In this document: in pieces, positions 17,351-28,293 of the stretch
How positions within the stretch are numbered: the stretch's first letter is position 1
Layout: each line of letters starts with the position of its first letter
Assembly: GCF_900142985.1 (NCBI RefSeq)
Contig: NZ_LT670849.1
Location: 3,782,001-3,846,000 of the forward strand
From: Bradyrhizobium erythrophlei
GTDB lineage: Bacteria; Pseudomonadota; Alphaproteobacteria; Rhizobiales; Xanthobacteraceae
DNA length: 64,000 nt
Reading direction: 5' to 3'
Made by a program: the position numbers and the translations under genes
Notes under the pieces: generated by a model
The model's database searches: none
Seen by the model: only the letters and a program-made list of their open reading frames with translations
Told to the model about the DNA's origin: nothing

Positions 17351-18023
17351 GCCGCCTCCGCGATCGCCCGCCCGGCTCAAAACAGATATGAGGATGGTCG
17401 GACGGCTGCGCGGTCACCGGAAGTTCACAAGACCATGAGGTGAACCGAACGTGACTGAAATGCAGACTCTCAATTTGGCTTGTACGGAAGACCTGCAATG
17501 TCGCAGGTCGTGTAGCCGTGGTCGGAAGAACCAGATGAACCCATCGCGCCTAGAGCAGGCATTTATGATTTGGTTCCGGTCCGCGAACTCCCATACGGGC
17601 CCGCAGCTCCGTCACAGCGTCAGAGGCCGGACAGATGGCAGCATCCGACTACGTGCCGATAGGTTCGGTATCGAAGGCATTGATTACATAGGCGCAACCG
17701 AGGTCAACGGCAAAAATGCTTCTCAAACGGAGAAGAGCAGTGCAACGATCCCTGTGTCGAAAAAACCGGATGCCGTCACCAAATTAATCCAGAGTAATGC
17801 GGGTAAAGTTCCGAGTGAAAGGCAATATAGCCCGTGCGCTGGGTGGACTTTTGTCTTGCGCCAAGACTGGAAGGATCTTGGTAATGCCGCCGGCCCAGTA
17901 TGTCCTGGCTAAGCGGCCAATGCGCAGGGTGCGCAAATCTCATTTGCCAATGATCTTGCAGCTAAAAACCAGATAGCGACCATTAACGGAACCGCAGCGC
18001 TTCTTTTAAGTCCATCACCGGCG
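17351..18023. other. Region without a clear gene
   Basis: A plus-strand frame at 17451-17912 is open, but it lacks a ribosome-binding site and a recognisable family; a piece around 17755-17815 (KKPDAVTKLIQSNAG) looks protein-like and may be a remnant. The DNA before 18024 also reads protein-like in another frame (QISFANDLAAKNQIATING), which suggests decayed coding sequence. Confidence 0.35.
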
Positions 18024-18086
18024 ATGTGCCAACACCTCGGCTTCGTCGGGTGCTCCAGTCACAGCGGCAGGAGGACCTTCATCACA
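18024..18086 (+). pseudogene. Fragment of a tyrosine-recombinase (phage integrase) catalytic domain
   Basis: Translation gives HLGFVGCSSHSGRRTFIT. The HSGRRTFIT block is the His-x2-Arg box of tyrosine recombinases, and the preceding LGF-x-GCSS is typical of integrases of genomic islands in rhizobia. Neither the upstream Arg/Lys regions nor the downstream Tyr nucleophile region can be found in this or other frames, so only a scrap of the gene survives. It marks an old integration or rearrangement event near 18 kb. Confidence 0.45.
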
Positions 18087-18307
18087 ACGCGCTATTTCCG
18101 ACATCCGACGGAGTCGAGAGTTGAACGGTCCGGTCGGCGGCCGGATTCCGGCGCGATCCAATCACAAAGGTTTGAGTCCCGAAAAATTCGTGCAAACCAG
18201 AAATGTCTGCGTTGCAAGACGAGCTACCGTTCAAACATCTCAAACCGATGGCGCAAAGCGAGCCGAACTCCCCCAGTTCCGGACCGCATGAAAGGACGAA
18301 GGATCAA

Positions 18308-20062
18308 ATGTCGTCAACCCAGCCCTCAAAGATGAATCTTCCTTCGGTCCTCCTGGTGCTCGGTGTCGCCGCGGTGGCCGCTCCGCATGGTGCCGTCGCC
18401 GCAGAATGTCAAAATCAGGAAACCGGTATCACCCTCTCACCCGGATTCTGCGCCACCGTCTTTGCCGACAATCTCGGCCACGTCCGTCAAATGACGGTCA
18501 GCAGCGACAATGTCGTCTATGCCAACACCTGGAGCGGTCGCTACTACCACAACGACACTCCGCCGGCTGGCGGATTCCTGCTCGCGCTCAAGGATACTTC
18601 CGGCAGCGGCAAGGCAGATGTCGTCAAGCGTTTTGGCCCGGACAAGGCCGCCGGCGCTGCCGGCGGCACCGGCATCGCGCTCTACAATGGTGCGCTCTAT
18701 GCCGAACTGAACGACAAGATCGTCAGCTATGCGCGCGCCCAGGGCGAGATCGTGCCGGCCGGCCAGCCGAAGACCGTGTTATCCGGCATGCCGCTGACCG
18801 GCGATCACCCAATGCACCCGTTTGCCATCGACGCCAAGGGTAACCTGTTCGTCGACCTGGGATCGGCCACGAATGCATGCCAGGACGACAATCGCATGCC
18901 CCTGTCGCCCGGGCACAATCCCTGTACCGAGCTAGAGACGCGGGCTGGCATCTGGCGCTACGACGCCAACAAGGCCGGCCAGACTTTCTCGGCCGCCGCG
19001 CGCTATGCCACCGGCATCCGCAATGGAGAGGGGTTCGGGTTCGACAAGGCCGGACGGCTCTTTGTTACGCAGCACGGTCGCGATCAGCTCTCACAGAACT
19101 GGCCCAAGCTCTATAGTGTCGACCAAGGCGTCGAACTGCCGGCCGAGGAACTGCTCGAACTGAAACAGGGCGGCGATTACGGATGGCCGGAATGCTACTA
19201 CGATCAGAGTCAGAAAAAGCTGGTCCTGGCGCCCGAATATGGTGGCGACGGAGGCAAGACGGTCGGGGTTTGCGCCGACAAGGAGGGGCCGGTGGCCGCC
19301 TTTCCGGGTCATTGGGCGCCCAACGACCTGTTGATCTATACGGGCACACAGTTTCCCGAGCCTTATCGTGACGGCGCCTTCATCGCTTTCCACGGTTCGT
19401 GGAATCGCGCGCCGCGGGCGCAGGCGGGCTACAATGTGGTCTTTCAGCCGATGAGCGACGGCAAGGCGGCGGGCGATTACGTCGTGTTCGCCGATGGCTT
19501 CGCTGGCGCGCACAAGGATCCTGGTCGCGCCGCCTTTCGGCCGAGCGGCCTGGCCATGGGGCCGGATGGCGCGCTCTACATTTCCGACGACGTGCATGGC
19601 CGCATCTGGCGGGTGACTTATCGCGGCGATGCAGCGACCGCGCGGGTGGCAGCTGCGCCAGCCCCTGCTGCGGCATCCGGCGCGGCCGGCGCTGCCCTGC
19701 CGCCGGAAGGAACGCATGCGGATGCGGGTCGCGCCACCCCCGACCTTCCGGTGCCGCCCGACGCCACCAAGGATCAGGTCGCGCTAGGCGACCGCATCTT
19801 CCACGGCGAGGCCGACAACGGCACCTGCAGCGGATGCCACGGGTCCGACGCCAAGGGAACGTCGGTCGGCCCCGACCTGACCAACGGCATTTGGGTGTGG
19901 GGCGACGGCAGCCTCGGGGCCATCACCAAGACCGTGACCGACGGCGTACCGCGCCCTCGCAACTATACAGGCGTCATGCCGCCGAAGGGCGGCGCCCAAC
20001 TGTCGGACGCCGACGTCGCCGCGGTGTCCGCCTATGTCTGGGCGATCGGTCACACCAAGTAG
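18308..20062 (+). CDS. PQQ-type (sorbosone dehydrogenase-like) sugar dehydrogenase fused to cytochrome c
   Basis: About 584 residues from ATG 18308, chosen because GAAGGA precedes it and a signal peptide follows (VLLVLGVAAVAAPHGAVAAE). Residues about 40-450 form a beta-propeller of the L-sorbosone/aldose dehydrogenase type (PFAIDAKGNLFVDLGSATN, TGIRNGEGFGFDKAGRLF, GGDYGWPECYYD, AFIAFHGSWNR, GLAMGPDGALYISDDVHG). After an Ala/Pro linker comes a class-I cytochrome c with heme-binding C507-S-G-C-H511 and distal Met557 in GVMPPKGG. It should oxidise a sugar or aldehyde in the periplasm and pass electrons to the respiratory chain. No pqq genes are nearby. Confidence 0.88.
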   Translation: MSSTQPSKMNLPSVLLVLGVAAVAAPHGAVAAECQNQETGITLSPGFCATVFADNLGHVRQMTVSSDNVVYANTWSGRYYHNDTPPAGGFLLALKDTSGSGKADVVKRFGPDKAAGAAGGTGIALYNGALYAELNDKIVSYARAQGEIVPAGQPKTVLSGMPLTGDHPMHPFAIDAKGNLFVDLGSATNACQDDNRMPLSPGHNPCTELETRAGIWRYDANKAGQTFSAAARYATGIRNGEGFGFDKAGRLFVTQHGRDQLSQNWPKLYSVDQGVELPAEELLELKQGGDYGWPECYYDQSQKKLVLAPEYGGDGGKTVGVCADKEGPVAAFPGHWAPNDLLIYTGTQFPEPYRDGAFIAFHGSWNRAPRAQAGYNVVFQPMSDGKAAGDYVVFADGFAGAHKDPGRAAFRPSGLAMGPDGALYISDDVHGRIWRVTYRGDAATARVAAAPAPAAASGAAGAALPPEGTHADAGRATPDLPVPPDATKDQVALGDRIFHGEADNGTCSGCHGSDAKGTSVGPDLTNGIWVWGDGSLGAITKTVTDGVPRPRNYTGVMPPKGGAQLSDADVAAVSAYVWAIGHTK

Positions 20063-20435
20063 GTGAGGAGCCGCTGACGACAGGATTGCCGTCTATGATC
20101 TGACCCATCTCTCGCGAAGCCGGGGGATTACGCACTGACGAAACCGACTTGGCGAGTCGTCGCCGAGAAGAAAGCGGACTTGTGCAGCGGCAATGTATAT
20201 TGGTGGGTTGCGCCGCCGCATCAATCCGTCACTGATGAAATCAGCGTCTTTTCCCGTCTCGCGACTAGATCCGTTGTCGGAAATAATAAATGAAGAGGCC
20301 GGCGTCTCGAAGAATTTCTCGCTTACGGCAACAACACTCATGTCCGCTTCGGCAATTCCGAGCGCCGCTACCCCATCTCGGTTTATGGTTAAACACTTGG
20401 TCGCCGATATCGGCAACGCCTAGCTCGCGACTGCG
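20063..20435. other. Convergent intergenic region between the dehydrogenase and groEL
   Basis: A plus-strand frame at 20193-20423 is open but has no ribosome-binding site and no recognisable features. Apart from the groESL terminator at its far end, nothing else is seen. Confidence 0.4.
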
Positions 20436-20467
20436 AAAAAAGGCCCGGCTTTTTTTTGCCGGGCCTT
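20436..20467 (-). terminator. Intrinsic terminator of groES-groEL
   Basis: Read on the minus strand, a 10-bp perfect stem (20458-20467 pairing with 20440-20449, AAGGCCCGGC/GCCGGGCCTT) with an eight-A loop is followed by a T run (20436-20441). It lies about 30 bases after the groEL stop. The stem could also terminate transcripts from the other side, since the plus strand carries a T run in its loop but only a short one after it. Confidence 0.85.
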
Positions 20468-20497
20468 TCCTATTGTTGAGCGGCAAACAGTTTGGCC

Positions 20498-22288
<1,791 letters not shown>

Positions 22289-22606
22289 TTACGCGGCTTT
22301 CTTCTTAGCGGCGGGCAGATCGGTGAGAACGCCCATAATGTCGCTTTCCTTCATGATCAGCAGTTCCTGACCATCGAGCTTGACCTCGGTGCCCGACCAC
22401 TTGCCGAACAACACGCGGTCGCCAACCTTGAGGTCAATCGGGATCAGCTTGCCGGCTTCGTCGCGGCCACCCGGACCGACGGCGGTGATTTCGCCCTGCG
22501 AGGGCTTTTCCTTGGCAGTGTCCGGAATGATGATGCCGCCAGTGGTCTTCTCTTCGGCGTCGATACGCTTGACCACGACGCGGTCGTGAAGCGGACGGAA
22601 TTTCAT
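22289..22606 (-). CDS. groES: Co-chaperonin GroES (10 kDa)
   Basis: A 105-residue Gro[21 protein letters not shown] at the start, the mobile-loop region [16 protein letters not shown] that contacts Gro[23 protein letters not shown], and [19 protein letters not shown]. It caps the GroEL ring. An AGGAGG ribosome-binding site lies just before the ATG. It is transcribed first, downstream of a CIRCE element, and groEL follows after 138 bases. Confidence 0.98.
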   Translation of the reverse strand: MKFRPLHDRVVVKRIDAEEKTTGGIIIPDTAKEKPSQGEITAVGPGGRDEAGKLIPIDLKVGDRVLFGKWSGTEVKLDGQELLIMKESDIMGVLTDLPAAKKKAA

Positions 22607-22645
22607 GCTGTCCTCCTATTTTCTGATTGTTGTTGCTTGGACTAA

Positions 22646-22672
22646 ATAGCAGTCGAGGCTAGCGAGTGCTAA
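22646..22672 (-). promoter_or_regulatory. CIRCE operator (HrcA-binding site) of groES-groEL
   Basis: On the minus strand the site reads TTAGCACTC, nine bases, GACTGCTAT. The first half matches the CIRCE consensus perfectly and the second half matches 7 of 9 positions of GAGTGCTAA. It lies about 40 bases upstream of the groES ATG, the usual place. CIRCE is bound by the repressor HrcA, which releases on heat shock. The hrcA gene is not in this window. Confidence 0.88.
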
Positions 22673-23056
22673 CCACCTAGAAGTAAGCCGGCGTAGGGGG
22701 CGTACAAGACCTTCCCGAAACGATATTCCGTTCAAAGGCAGCACGACTAACTGCCCAAGGGCCGCTGGCGGTTACCATCCGGCGCAACCACGGCGTTTTC
22801 GCAATGATTTTGAAACTCACGACCAACGACACGGCTAGCATCTGGGTCAATCTTTCGCGGATACCTGCAGATGACGCTAATTGCCGCGCATGGCGGCGGA
22901 TGACATAAGCCCGAGGCCCGCCACCTGAAAGGTCGCCGCGCACGCCACAGCGAAGTACCGCGAGTGTCGCTCTGTGGCGCGAAGCGGACACATCCCCCGC
23001 CTCGTACCAGACGAACCGGAGTAGCCCGTCACTGATCTCGGCGGTCCTTCGCCATT
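22673..23056. other. Region between the groESL promoter and a broken kinase gene
   Basis: It contains the upstream part of the groESL promoter at its left edge. An open minus-strand frame (22677-22991) overlaps that promoter region and has no recognisable protein features. Nothing else is seen. Confidence 0.4.
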
Positions 23057-24050
23057 TCAGACTGAACTGGCCGTTTTGGGGCGAAATGCTATTTCAACCA
23101 CAAAACCTAGCCCGGGCAGGATGTCAAAGCGGAAACCGTGCAGCTTGACGATCGCCGCAACTAGGCTGAGACCCAGCCCCAAGCCCTTGATATGGCGGCT
23201 TCGATCTGATCGGTAGAATCGCTGCACAACCAGCTCGCGCTCGTCCTCGCGGACCCCCGGTCCGGTGTCGGTCACTCGCACGAAGCCGTCGTTGCCGCGG
23301 CTTGTAAGACAGACATCAATACGCCCCCTTTCCGGCGTGAAGTGATGGCATTGTCGAGCAGGTTGGCAACCACTTCGAAAAGAAGGTCGCGGTCACCGCG
23401 CACAATTAGCTCCGATTCCGTTCTCACCCTAAGTTCGATCCGCTTCTGCTCGGCCAACGGCTCGTAGAGTTCGCCAATCTCGCCCACCAGGTCGGCCAAC
23501 GCAACGTTGCCGAACCCATCCGTGCGTCGAACCTGCTCAATCTCGCGAATGCGCAAAAGCGCGGCAACGATCGAGATCGCATGGTCAATGCGCGCGATCG
23601 CTTTATCGACTGCCGTCTGCCAGTCCGCGACCGAATTGGCGTTGGCGCGAGCCCGGTCGAGGCCGATCCGGACGGCCGTAAGCGGCGACCGCAGGTCATG
23701 CGCAATGTCGTCGCCGGCGCTGGCGAGGCTCTGGACAGCATCTCGATTTCGTCCAGCATGCCATTGACGAGAGTGGCGAGCCTATCCAGCGGCTCGTCGG
23801 TGCCGCTTGTCGGTAGCCGTTGCTCGCCTGCCACGATGCGTTGGACGCGCGCACTCATTTCCGCAACGCGCTTTTGCTCGCGAGTCTCCAGGACTATCGC
23901 TGCGACGAGTGCGAGTCCGAACCCCGGAAACAGGCCGAAGATCAGTCCGCGCTTCACGACCTCAGCGGTTTGCTCATTGTAATTGGTACTCCACGTGGCA
24001 TCCACAACCGGGCAGTCTATTGGAGCGAACGCGTGCGCCTGATGCAGCAT
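23057..24050 (-). pseudogene. Sensor histidine kinase broken by two frameshifts
   Basis: Three overlapping minus-strand frames together give one kinase. The first (24050 to about 23740) has a membrane helix (LIFGLFPGFGLALVAAIVL) and HAMP (RIVAGEQRLPTSGTDEPLD). The second (about 23740 to 23342) has HisKA with GDDIAHDLRSPLTAVR and the N box FEVVANLLDNAI. The third (about 23342 to 23057) has the G boxes VTDTGPGVRED and GLGLGLSLVAAIVKLHG. Restoring one base near 23735-23745 and one near 23340-23345 rejoins them. The N-terminus also looks short. It is not functional unless these are sequencing errors. No response regulator remains beside it. Confidence 0.8.
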
Positions 24051-24109
24051 TAGGCCAATCGTCTCGATCGCCTACGCAAGTGAGTTGCCGTGCCGCTGCG
24101 CAAATCCGG

Positions 24110-24322
24110 CTAAAGCATAGCCCGTGATTCAACTCGTGGCAGCGAAGCATGATATTCATCGATGCTATCGAGATCGATGAGCGTCTTGCCTCCCATCTTG
24201 TAGGCCCTGATCCGTTCCTGCGCGATCAGCTCATAGGCTTTCGTTTTTCCGAACTTTCCATAGCGGCACCCATCCTTAAACTCGACGAGCCGGCGCTGTT
24301 TGTTGTTGTCGTTGTCAGCCAT
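24110..24322 (-). CDS. Small excisionase-like helix-turn-helix protein
   Basis: A 70-residue protein with a MerR/excisionase-like pattern: FKDGCRYGKFGKTKAYELIAQ forms the helix-turn-helix, followed by ERIRAYKMGGKTLIDLDSIDEY, the wing typical of DNA-binding domains of mobile-element regulators (GRAYRIGRRTLVD-like). It probably controls excision, replication or transfer genes of the mobilisation module. It lies about 130 bases downstream of the AlpA-like gene on the same strand. Confidence 0.7.
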   Translation of the reverse strand: MADNDNNKQRRLVEFKDGCRYGKFGKTKAYELIAQERIRAYKMGGKTLIDLDSIDEYHASLPRVESRAML

Positions 24323-24453
24323 GGTTCAAAGAGGTGCTTCGATGATCTCTACGATAAGGGGATCAGGACCGGCCGCGCCAGTTGGCATTTGCACAAGGGC
24401 ACATCCAGGGTACAGGAGGGCAAAAATCGGACGGTCGGGAGCGTTGTCAGAGT

Positions 24454-24669
24454 TCATCGAACCGGATCGAACTCGAGTTTCGGATGCCACGCGACGGGAT
24501 CTGCGATCCAGCGGTTGATGTCGGATTCATGCCACCCGGACCCGTTGGTGCTGATTTGGAGCTGAGCGGGGAAGGTGCCCTCAGCGATCTTGCGGTAGAT
24601 GGTGGATCGGGACAGCCCGGTCTTGGCGAGAACGGTTTTCAAACGGATGATACGATCTGGTTCGCGCAT
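24454..24669 (-). CDS. AlpA-family DNA-binding regulator
   Basis: A 71-residue AlpA-type protein: IIRLKTVLAKTGLSRSTIYR (helix-turn-helix), KIAEGTFPAQLQI and WHESDINRWIADPVAW. AlpA proteins are small activators of prophage or island excision genes. Here the gene lies 128 bases downstream of the relaxase gene on the same strand, with a second small DNA-binding gene after it, a common arrangement in rhizobial genomic islands. The integrase that such a regulator would control is not found next to it. Confidence 0.85.
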   Translation of the reverse strand: MREPDRIIRLKTVLAKTGLSRSTIYRKIAEGTFPAQLQISTNGSGWHESDINRWIADPVAWHPKLEFDPVR

Positions 24670-24797
24670 GGCCGCGCTGCCTCCTGCTCGCTGTTTCTGA
24701 CAGCATCTGAGATTAGACAGGAACAGGGCGTTGCGGGGCGCAAGAGCATTTTGCTCACAGGCGTACTTTGGCGTTTAAACGGCGGAAATAGGATAGA

Positions 24798-27794
24798 TCA
24801 AATTCCGAGGCCCCGGCCTCTGCCAAGATCGATGCCGTGGGTGAAGGCGAGTTCGAGACCAAGCCGGCGCCCCGATTCGAATGCGATGCCGAGCTCCCGC
24901 TTGCGGTTCTCGAGGAGAGATTCCAGTTGCGGATCGCGTTCGAGGCTTCTCGCCATGGCGCCCATCGCCGAGCGCGTTGACCTGTAGCCGGACATGTCGC
25001 CCGCCTGATACTGGCGCTGGCTGGTGTGGCCGAGCTCCTGCCAGCGCTCCACGAAGCGGTCGGCGCGGCGGCCTGGATTGACGCGCATTTCGGTTTCGAG
25101 CTGTTGCGCGCGGATGGCTCTGTTGACCCGGCCACTAGCCGCCTCGTAGGCGAGGTCTGGATCCTTCTTGTAGGCGGCTTCAGCGTCGACCGAGCCATAA
25201 GGCCGCACCTCCTCGAAGACTTTGCGGGCCTTTTGCAGTTCTTTCACCTGCTCGGGACTTGCCTCGCCGCCCAGTTCCTGCACCGCGAAGATCGTAGCCA
25301 CGGCGCTGGCATGGCGCACGAGCGCCCTGGTACGCAACCGGCGCAATTCCTTTTCCGGGTCTACCTCCACTTTCCTTTCCGGCGCCTCGCTTTCGCGCCG
25401 CAGACCTGGCGCACCGCTCCTTTCCCGTTCCGGCCTCATTCCGCCATGCACGCCGGGCATACTTTCAGGGGAGCGAAGGCCGTCGAACATGTCGCGTACC
25501 TTCTCGGGCACGACCTTGCGCACGATCTCGGCCACGCGCTCGCCGAAGGTGATTCCACGCCCCTCGGCATAGCTCTGCACGGGATCGGCACGCTTGTAGT
25601 CCAAGGCCATGTCCTTGGCCCGGTCGCGCGACAGGGTGCGGTTGAGCCGGTCGTAACCCGCAAAATCGTCGCGGCCATAATGCAGGTCCACGCCATCTCG
25701 GTGCCGTGACAAGGCGACATAGCTCGCATGGGCATCCATGCCTGGGGTTACCAGCACATGGGTGCGGTCCACCGTCATGCCCTGGGCCTTGTGGATAGTC
25801 GCCGCATAGCCATGGTCGATTTTGTTGTAGTCCTTCAGGTCAAACCGCACGGATCGGCCATCGTCGGTCTGCACGGTCATGGATTGCGCGCTCGCCTGTT
25901 CGACGGTGCCAAGCGTGCCGTTCTTCACGCCGAGGCCGCGCTCGTTCTGCAAGAACATGAGGCGATCCCCGCTGGCGAAGTTTCGCTCGCCGCGCTCGAC
26001 CGTCACACGCACCTCATCACCCAGGTCGCCGCCGTTCCGCATCCGCTCCCGCGCCGCCTCGTTGAGCGCCCGGACCTCGTCGTTGGTGTGAGTGAGGACG
26101 ATCCGGCTCCTATCTGGTGACGCCTTCCGGTCGCGGTCCCAGCGCTCGATCAGATCGCCGCGCGCCTGCTCGCGGGTCTGGGCCTCATGCACCATGCCGC
26201 GGGAGCGATAGGCTTGCAGCGCGTGGCCAGTTCTGCCCGTCGCCAGATAACGCGTGGCATCCCGTTGCCAGTCCTGGCGCTGACGGCGCACTTCGCCGAT
26301 TTCCGCGCCGCCGTGACGCTCATGGATCGAGCGGAACGCCGCGCCGGCCTCGATGGCTTGCAGTTGTTGCGGATCGCCGACCAGCACGACTTTCGCGCCA
26401 GCCTCGGCGGCATGGGACAGCACGCGCTCCAACTGGCGCGTGCCGACCATGCCCGCCTCGTCGATCACCAGGACATCGCGCGAGGTGAGCAGATCCCGCC
26501 CTTGTTCCCAGCCATGCTCCAGGCTGGCGATGGTGCGTGACGATATGCCCGATCCGCGTTCGAGATTTTCTGCCGCGATACCGGACAACGCGACGCCCCG
26601 GGCGTCGTAGCCCGCCGCCTCCCAGGCCTCCCGCGCCACCCCCAGCATCGCGCTTTTTCCCGTTCCGGCATGGCCGATCACGACGCCCAAATCGCGGCCA
26701 TCCGTGACATGCGCCAGCGCGTCAGCCTGCTCGCCGGACAGGACAAGCCCGCGTTCTTCGGCACGCGCAAGAGCTGCTTCGCGATCCCTGTCACGCACCT
26801 CATGGCGATCCCGTTCGGCCATCAGTTCGGCGGCGCGATGCAGCCGCTGTTCTGCTTCGATCATGGCGCGGGTCGTGAACCGTTCCTCGCCGCTGGTATC
26901 CTTGCCGAGTTCGACCAGATCGGGCGCCTTGCGCGTCGCGCCCATGACCTGGTTGAACTGCTCGATCCCGTCGCTGTGCCGATGCGCGACCTTCGCCATG
27001 TCGCGCCGCGTGAAGGTCGATTGCTGCTGCGTGATCGCGTCAAGCCCAAGGGAGGGATCGGCGATGATCCGCGCGCCATTGTTGCGCGCGATCTCGCGAT
27101 GCATCTCGGCGCGGTCGGCTTCGAGTCCGTCGCCGTCGATGCCCCGGACCTCGATACGTTTGGCGGGTGCGCCAATCTGGCTTTGCGGCTCGAGCGCAAT
27201 ACCCTGTGCCTCAAGGCTGCGATGGTCGATCCGTGCGTCGATGTCGAGTTCGGCCAGGCGCTCATTGGCGAGCTCAGCCCAACGTTCGCGCCAGCGCTCC
27301 ACCCTCTCGGCGCGGTTCCAGTTACGGACCTTTTGGCCAAAACCGTTCTCGTCAACCGCACGCATGGTCAGCATGACATGCGCATGGGGTTTGGGCATGC
27401 CGTCCTCAGCCATGTCCCAATGCACGTTGAGATCGGCGATCATGCCCCGATCGACGAATTCGCCCCGAACGAAATCGCGGGCCAGTTCGATGCCTTGCGC
27501 CTCACTCATCTCGCGGGGAAGCGCGAATTCGACCTCGCGGGCCAGCTGGGCATCTTTACGGACTTCGAACGCCTCGACATCGTTCCAGAGCCGCTCGCGG
27601 TCGCTCCATGCCGCTGGCGCATTCTCCGGCAGCATCACCTCGGAATGGACGACGCCGCGCTTGGCCGAGAAGTCGTGGCTGCGATCCAGCCGCTCGTCGC
27701 GCAGCCGCGAGGCCGAACGGTAGGCGGCCGATGCCACCGCGCTTGCGCCGGATTTGCGGCCAATGACCTTGACGTGAAGATGATAGATCGCCAT
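24798..27794 (-). CDS. traA: Ti-type conjugative relaxase/helicase TraA
   Basis: A 998-residue MobA/MobL-type relaxase. The N-terminal nicking domain has AIYHLHVKVIGRKSGASAV, AAYRSASRLRD (catalytic Tyr region) and the metal-binding PHAHVMLTMR (His137, His139). A RecD/TraI-like helicase follows: Walker A GHAGTGKSAML at 374-384, VIDEAGMVG near 443, VGDPQQLQAIEAG, GYAATIHKAQGMTVD and YVALSRHRDGV. The last 250 residues are a charged tail. It nicks oriT and unwinds the transferred strand during mobilisation. It is divergent from traC/traD with the predicted oriT between them, as on Ti and symbiotic plasmids, and appears intact. Confidence 0.93.
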   Translation of the reverse strand: MAIYHLHVKVIGRKSGASAVASAAYRSASRLRDERLDRSHDFSAKRGVVHSEVMLPENAPAAWSDRERLWNDVEAFEVRKDAQLAREVEFALPREMSEAQGIELARDFVRGEFVDRGMIADLNVHWDMAEDGMPKPHAHVMLTMRAVDENGFGQKVRNWNRAERVERWRERWAELANERLAELDIDARIDHRSLEAQGIALEPQSQIGAPAKRIEVRGIDGDGLEADRAEMHREIARNNGARIIADPSLGLDAITQQQSTFTRRDMAKVAHRHSDGIEQFNQVMGATRKAPDLVELGKDTSGEERFTTRAMIEAEQRLHRAAELMAERDRHEVRDRDREAALARAEERGLVLSGEQADALAHVTDGRDLGVVIGHAGTGKSAMLGVAREAWEAAGYDARGVALSGIAAENLERGSGISSRTIASLEHGWEQGRDLLTSRDVLVIDEAGMVGTRQLERVLSHAAEAGAKVVLVGDPQQLQAIEAGAAFRSIHERHGGAEIGEVRRQRQDWQRDATRYLATGRTGHALQAYRSRGMVHEAQTREQARGDLIERWDRDRKASPDRSRIVLTHTNDEVRALNEAARERMRNGGDLGDEVRVTVERGERNFASGDRLMFLQNERGLGVKNGTLGTVEQASAQSMTVQTDDGRSVRFDLKDYNKIDHGYAATIHKAQGMTVDRTHVLVTPGMDAHASYVALSRHRDGVDLHYGRDDFAGYDRLNRTLSRDRAKDMALDYKRADPVQSYAEGRGITFGERVAEIVRKVVPEKVRDMFDGLRSPESMPGVHGGMRPERERSGAPGLRRESEAPERKVEVDPEKELRRLRTRALVRHASAVATIFAVQELGGEASPEQVKELQKARKVFEEVRPYGSVDAEAAYKKDPDLAYEAASGRVNRAIRAQQLETEMRVNPGRRADRFVERWQELGHTSQRQYQAGDMSGYRSTRSAMGAMARSLERDPQLESLLENRKRELGIAFESGRRLGLELAFTHGIDLGRGRGLGI

Positions 27795-27820
27795 CGCGAC
27801 CGGATCATCTACATGGCGAA

Positions 27821-27872
27821 GCGCACGTCGGCACGACGTATAAGCGCGCCCTCCCTCGAAAAAATCTCGGGA
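27821..27872. other. Predicted origin of transfer (oriT), Q/Ti type
   Basis: The 172-base gap between traA and traC holds a perfect inverted repeat, ACGTCG-GCA-CGACGT (27825-27839), followed directly by ATAAGCGCGCCCTCCC (27840-27855). This closely follows the RSF1010/Ti nic region, whose core is TAAGTGCGCCCT; by analogy the nick would fall between 27848 and 27849. A second hairpin (CCCTCCC at about 27850-27856 with GGGAGGG at 27869-27875) lies just downstream. Position, divergent traA and traC, and the conserved core all fit an oriT recognised by this TraA. Confidence 0.82.
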
Positions 27873-27965
27873 GGGACCAGCCCGTCTCGGCCGGTCCCGG
27901 TGACCCTACAGCATTGGGCGTGACGCTGGACTATCAATTCTCCATCAACACTGACGGAGACGACC

Positions 27966-28292
27966 ATGCGCAAGCCGCGCGATTTTGATGCCGAACTGAA
28001 GGCGCTTGGGGACAAGGCGCGCGACCTCAAGAGCCGCAAGGTGCAGCAGCTTGGCGAACTTGTCATGGCTACGGGGGCAGATGCGCTTAGCGCCGATGAA
28101 TTGGCAGGTGCGCTGATCGTGCTGGCCGAAACAAAAGAGGCCGGAAAGAGGGAGGCATGGGCCAGGCGCGGCGCTGCATTTTTTCAAAGTCGGACGCGGC
28201 GAACTGCACCGACAACTGACCGCCATCCGGATGGCCCTCCTGCGCAACCAAGCGGCGCGCAACCGGCGTCAATCCGCAAAGGCGCGACATGA
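27966..28292 (+). CDS. traC: Conjugal transfer protein TraC
   Basis: A 108-residue protein with the TraC pattern: RKPRDFDAELKALGDKARDL, LGELVMATGADALSADELAGAL, and KREAWARRGAAFFQ. TraC is a small relaxosome accessory protein that assists TraA at oriT. The last 35 residues (SRTRRTAPTTDRH onward) are Pro/Arg-rich and look disordered, as often in this family. It starts at ATG 27966 with GGAGACGACC upstream, and traD follows with a one-base gap (or overlaps it if an earlier traD start is used). Confidence 0.85.
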   Translation: MRKPRDFDAELKALGDKARDLKSRKVQQLGELVMATGADALSADELAGALIVLAETKEAGKREAWARRGAAFFQSRTRRTAPTTDRHPDGPPAQPSGAQPASIRKGAT

Positions 28293-28293
28293 C

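Noticed and set aside
17451..17912. 153-codon plus-strand frame
   Set aside because: No ribosome-binding site or family; mixed composition suggests decayed sequence and not an intact gene.
20193..20423. 76-codon plus-strand frame before the groESL terminator
   Set aside because: No ribosome-binding site, no recognisable features, and located in a convergent gap.
26670..27923. Long plus-strand open frames opposite traA (up to 417 codons)
   Set aside because: They mirror the high-GC codon pattern of traA, have no family features, and would cover the oriT region.
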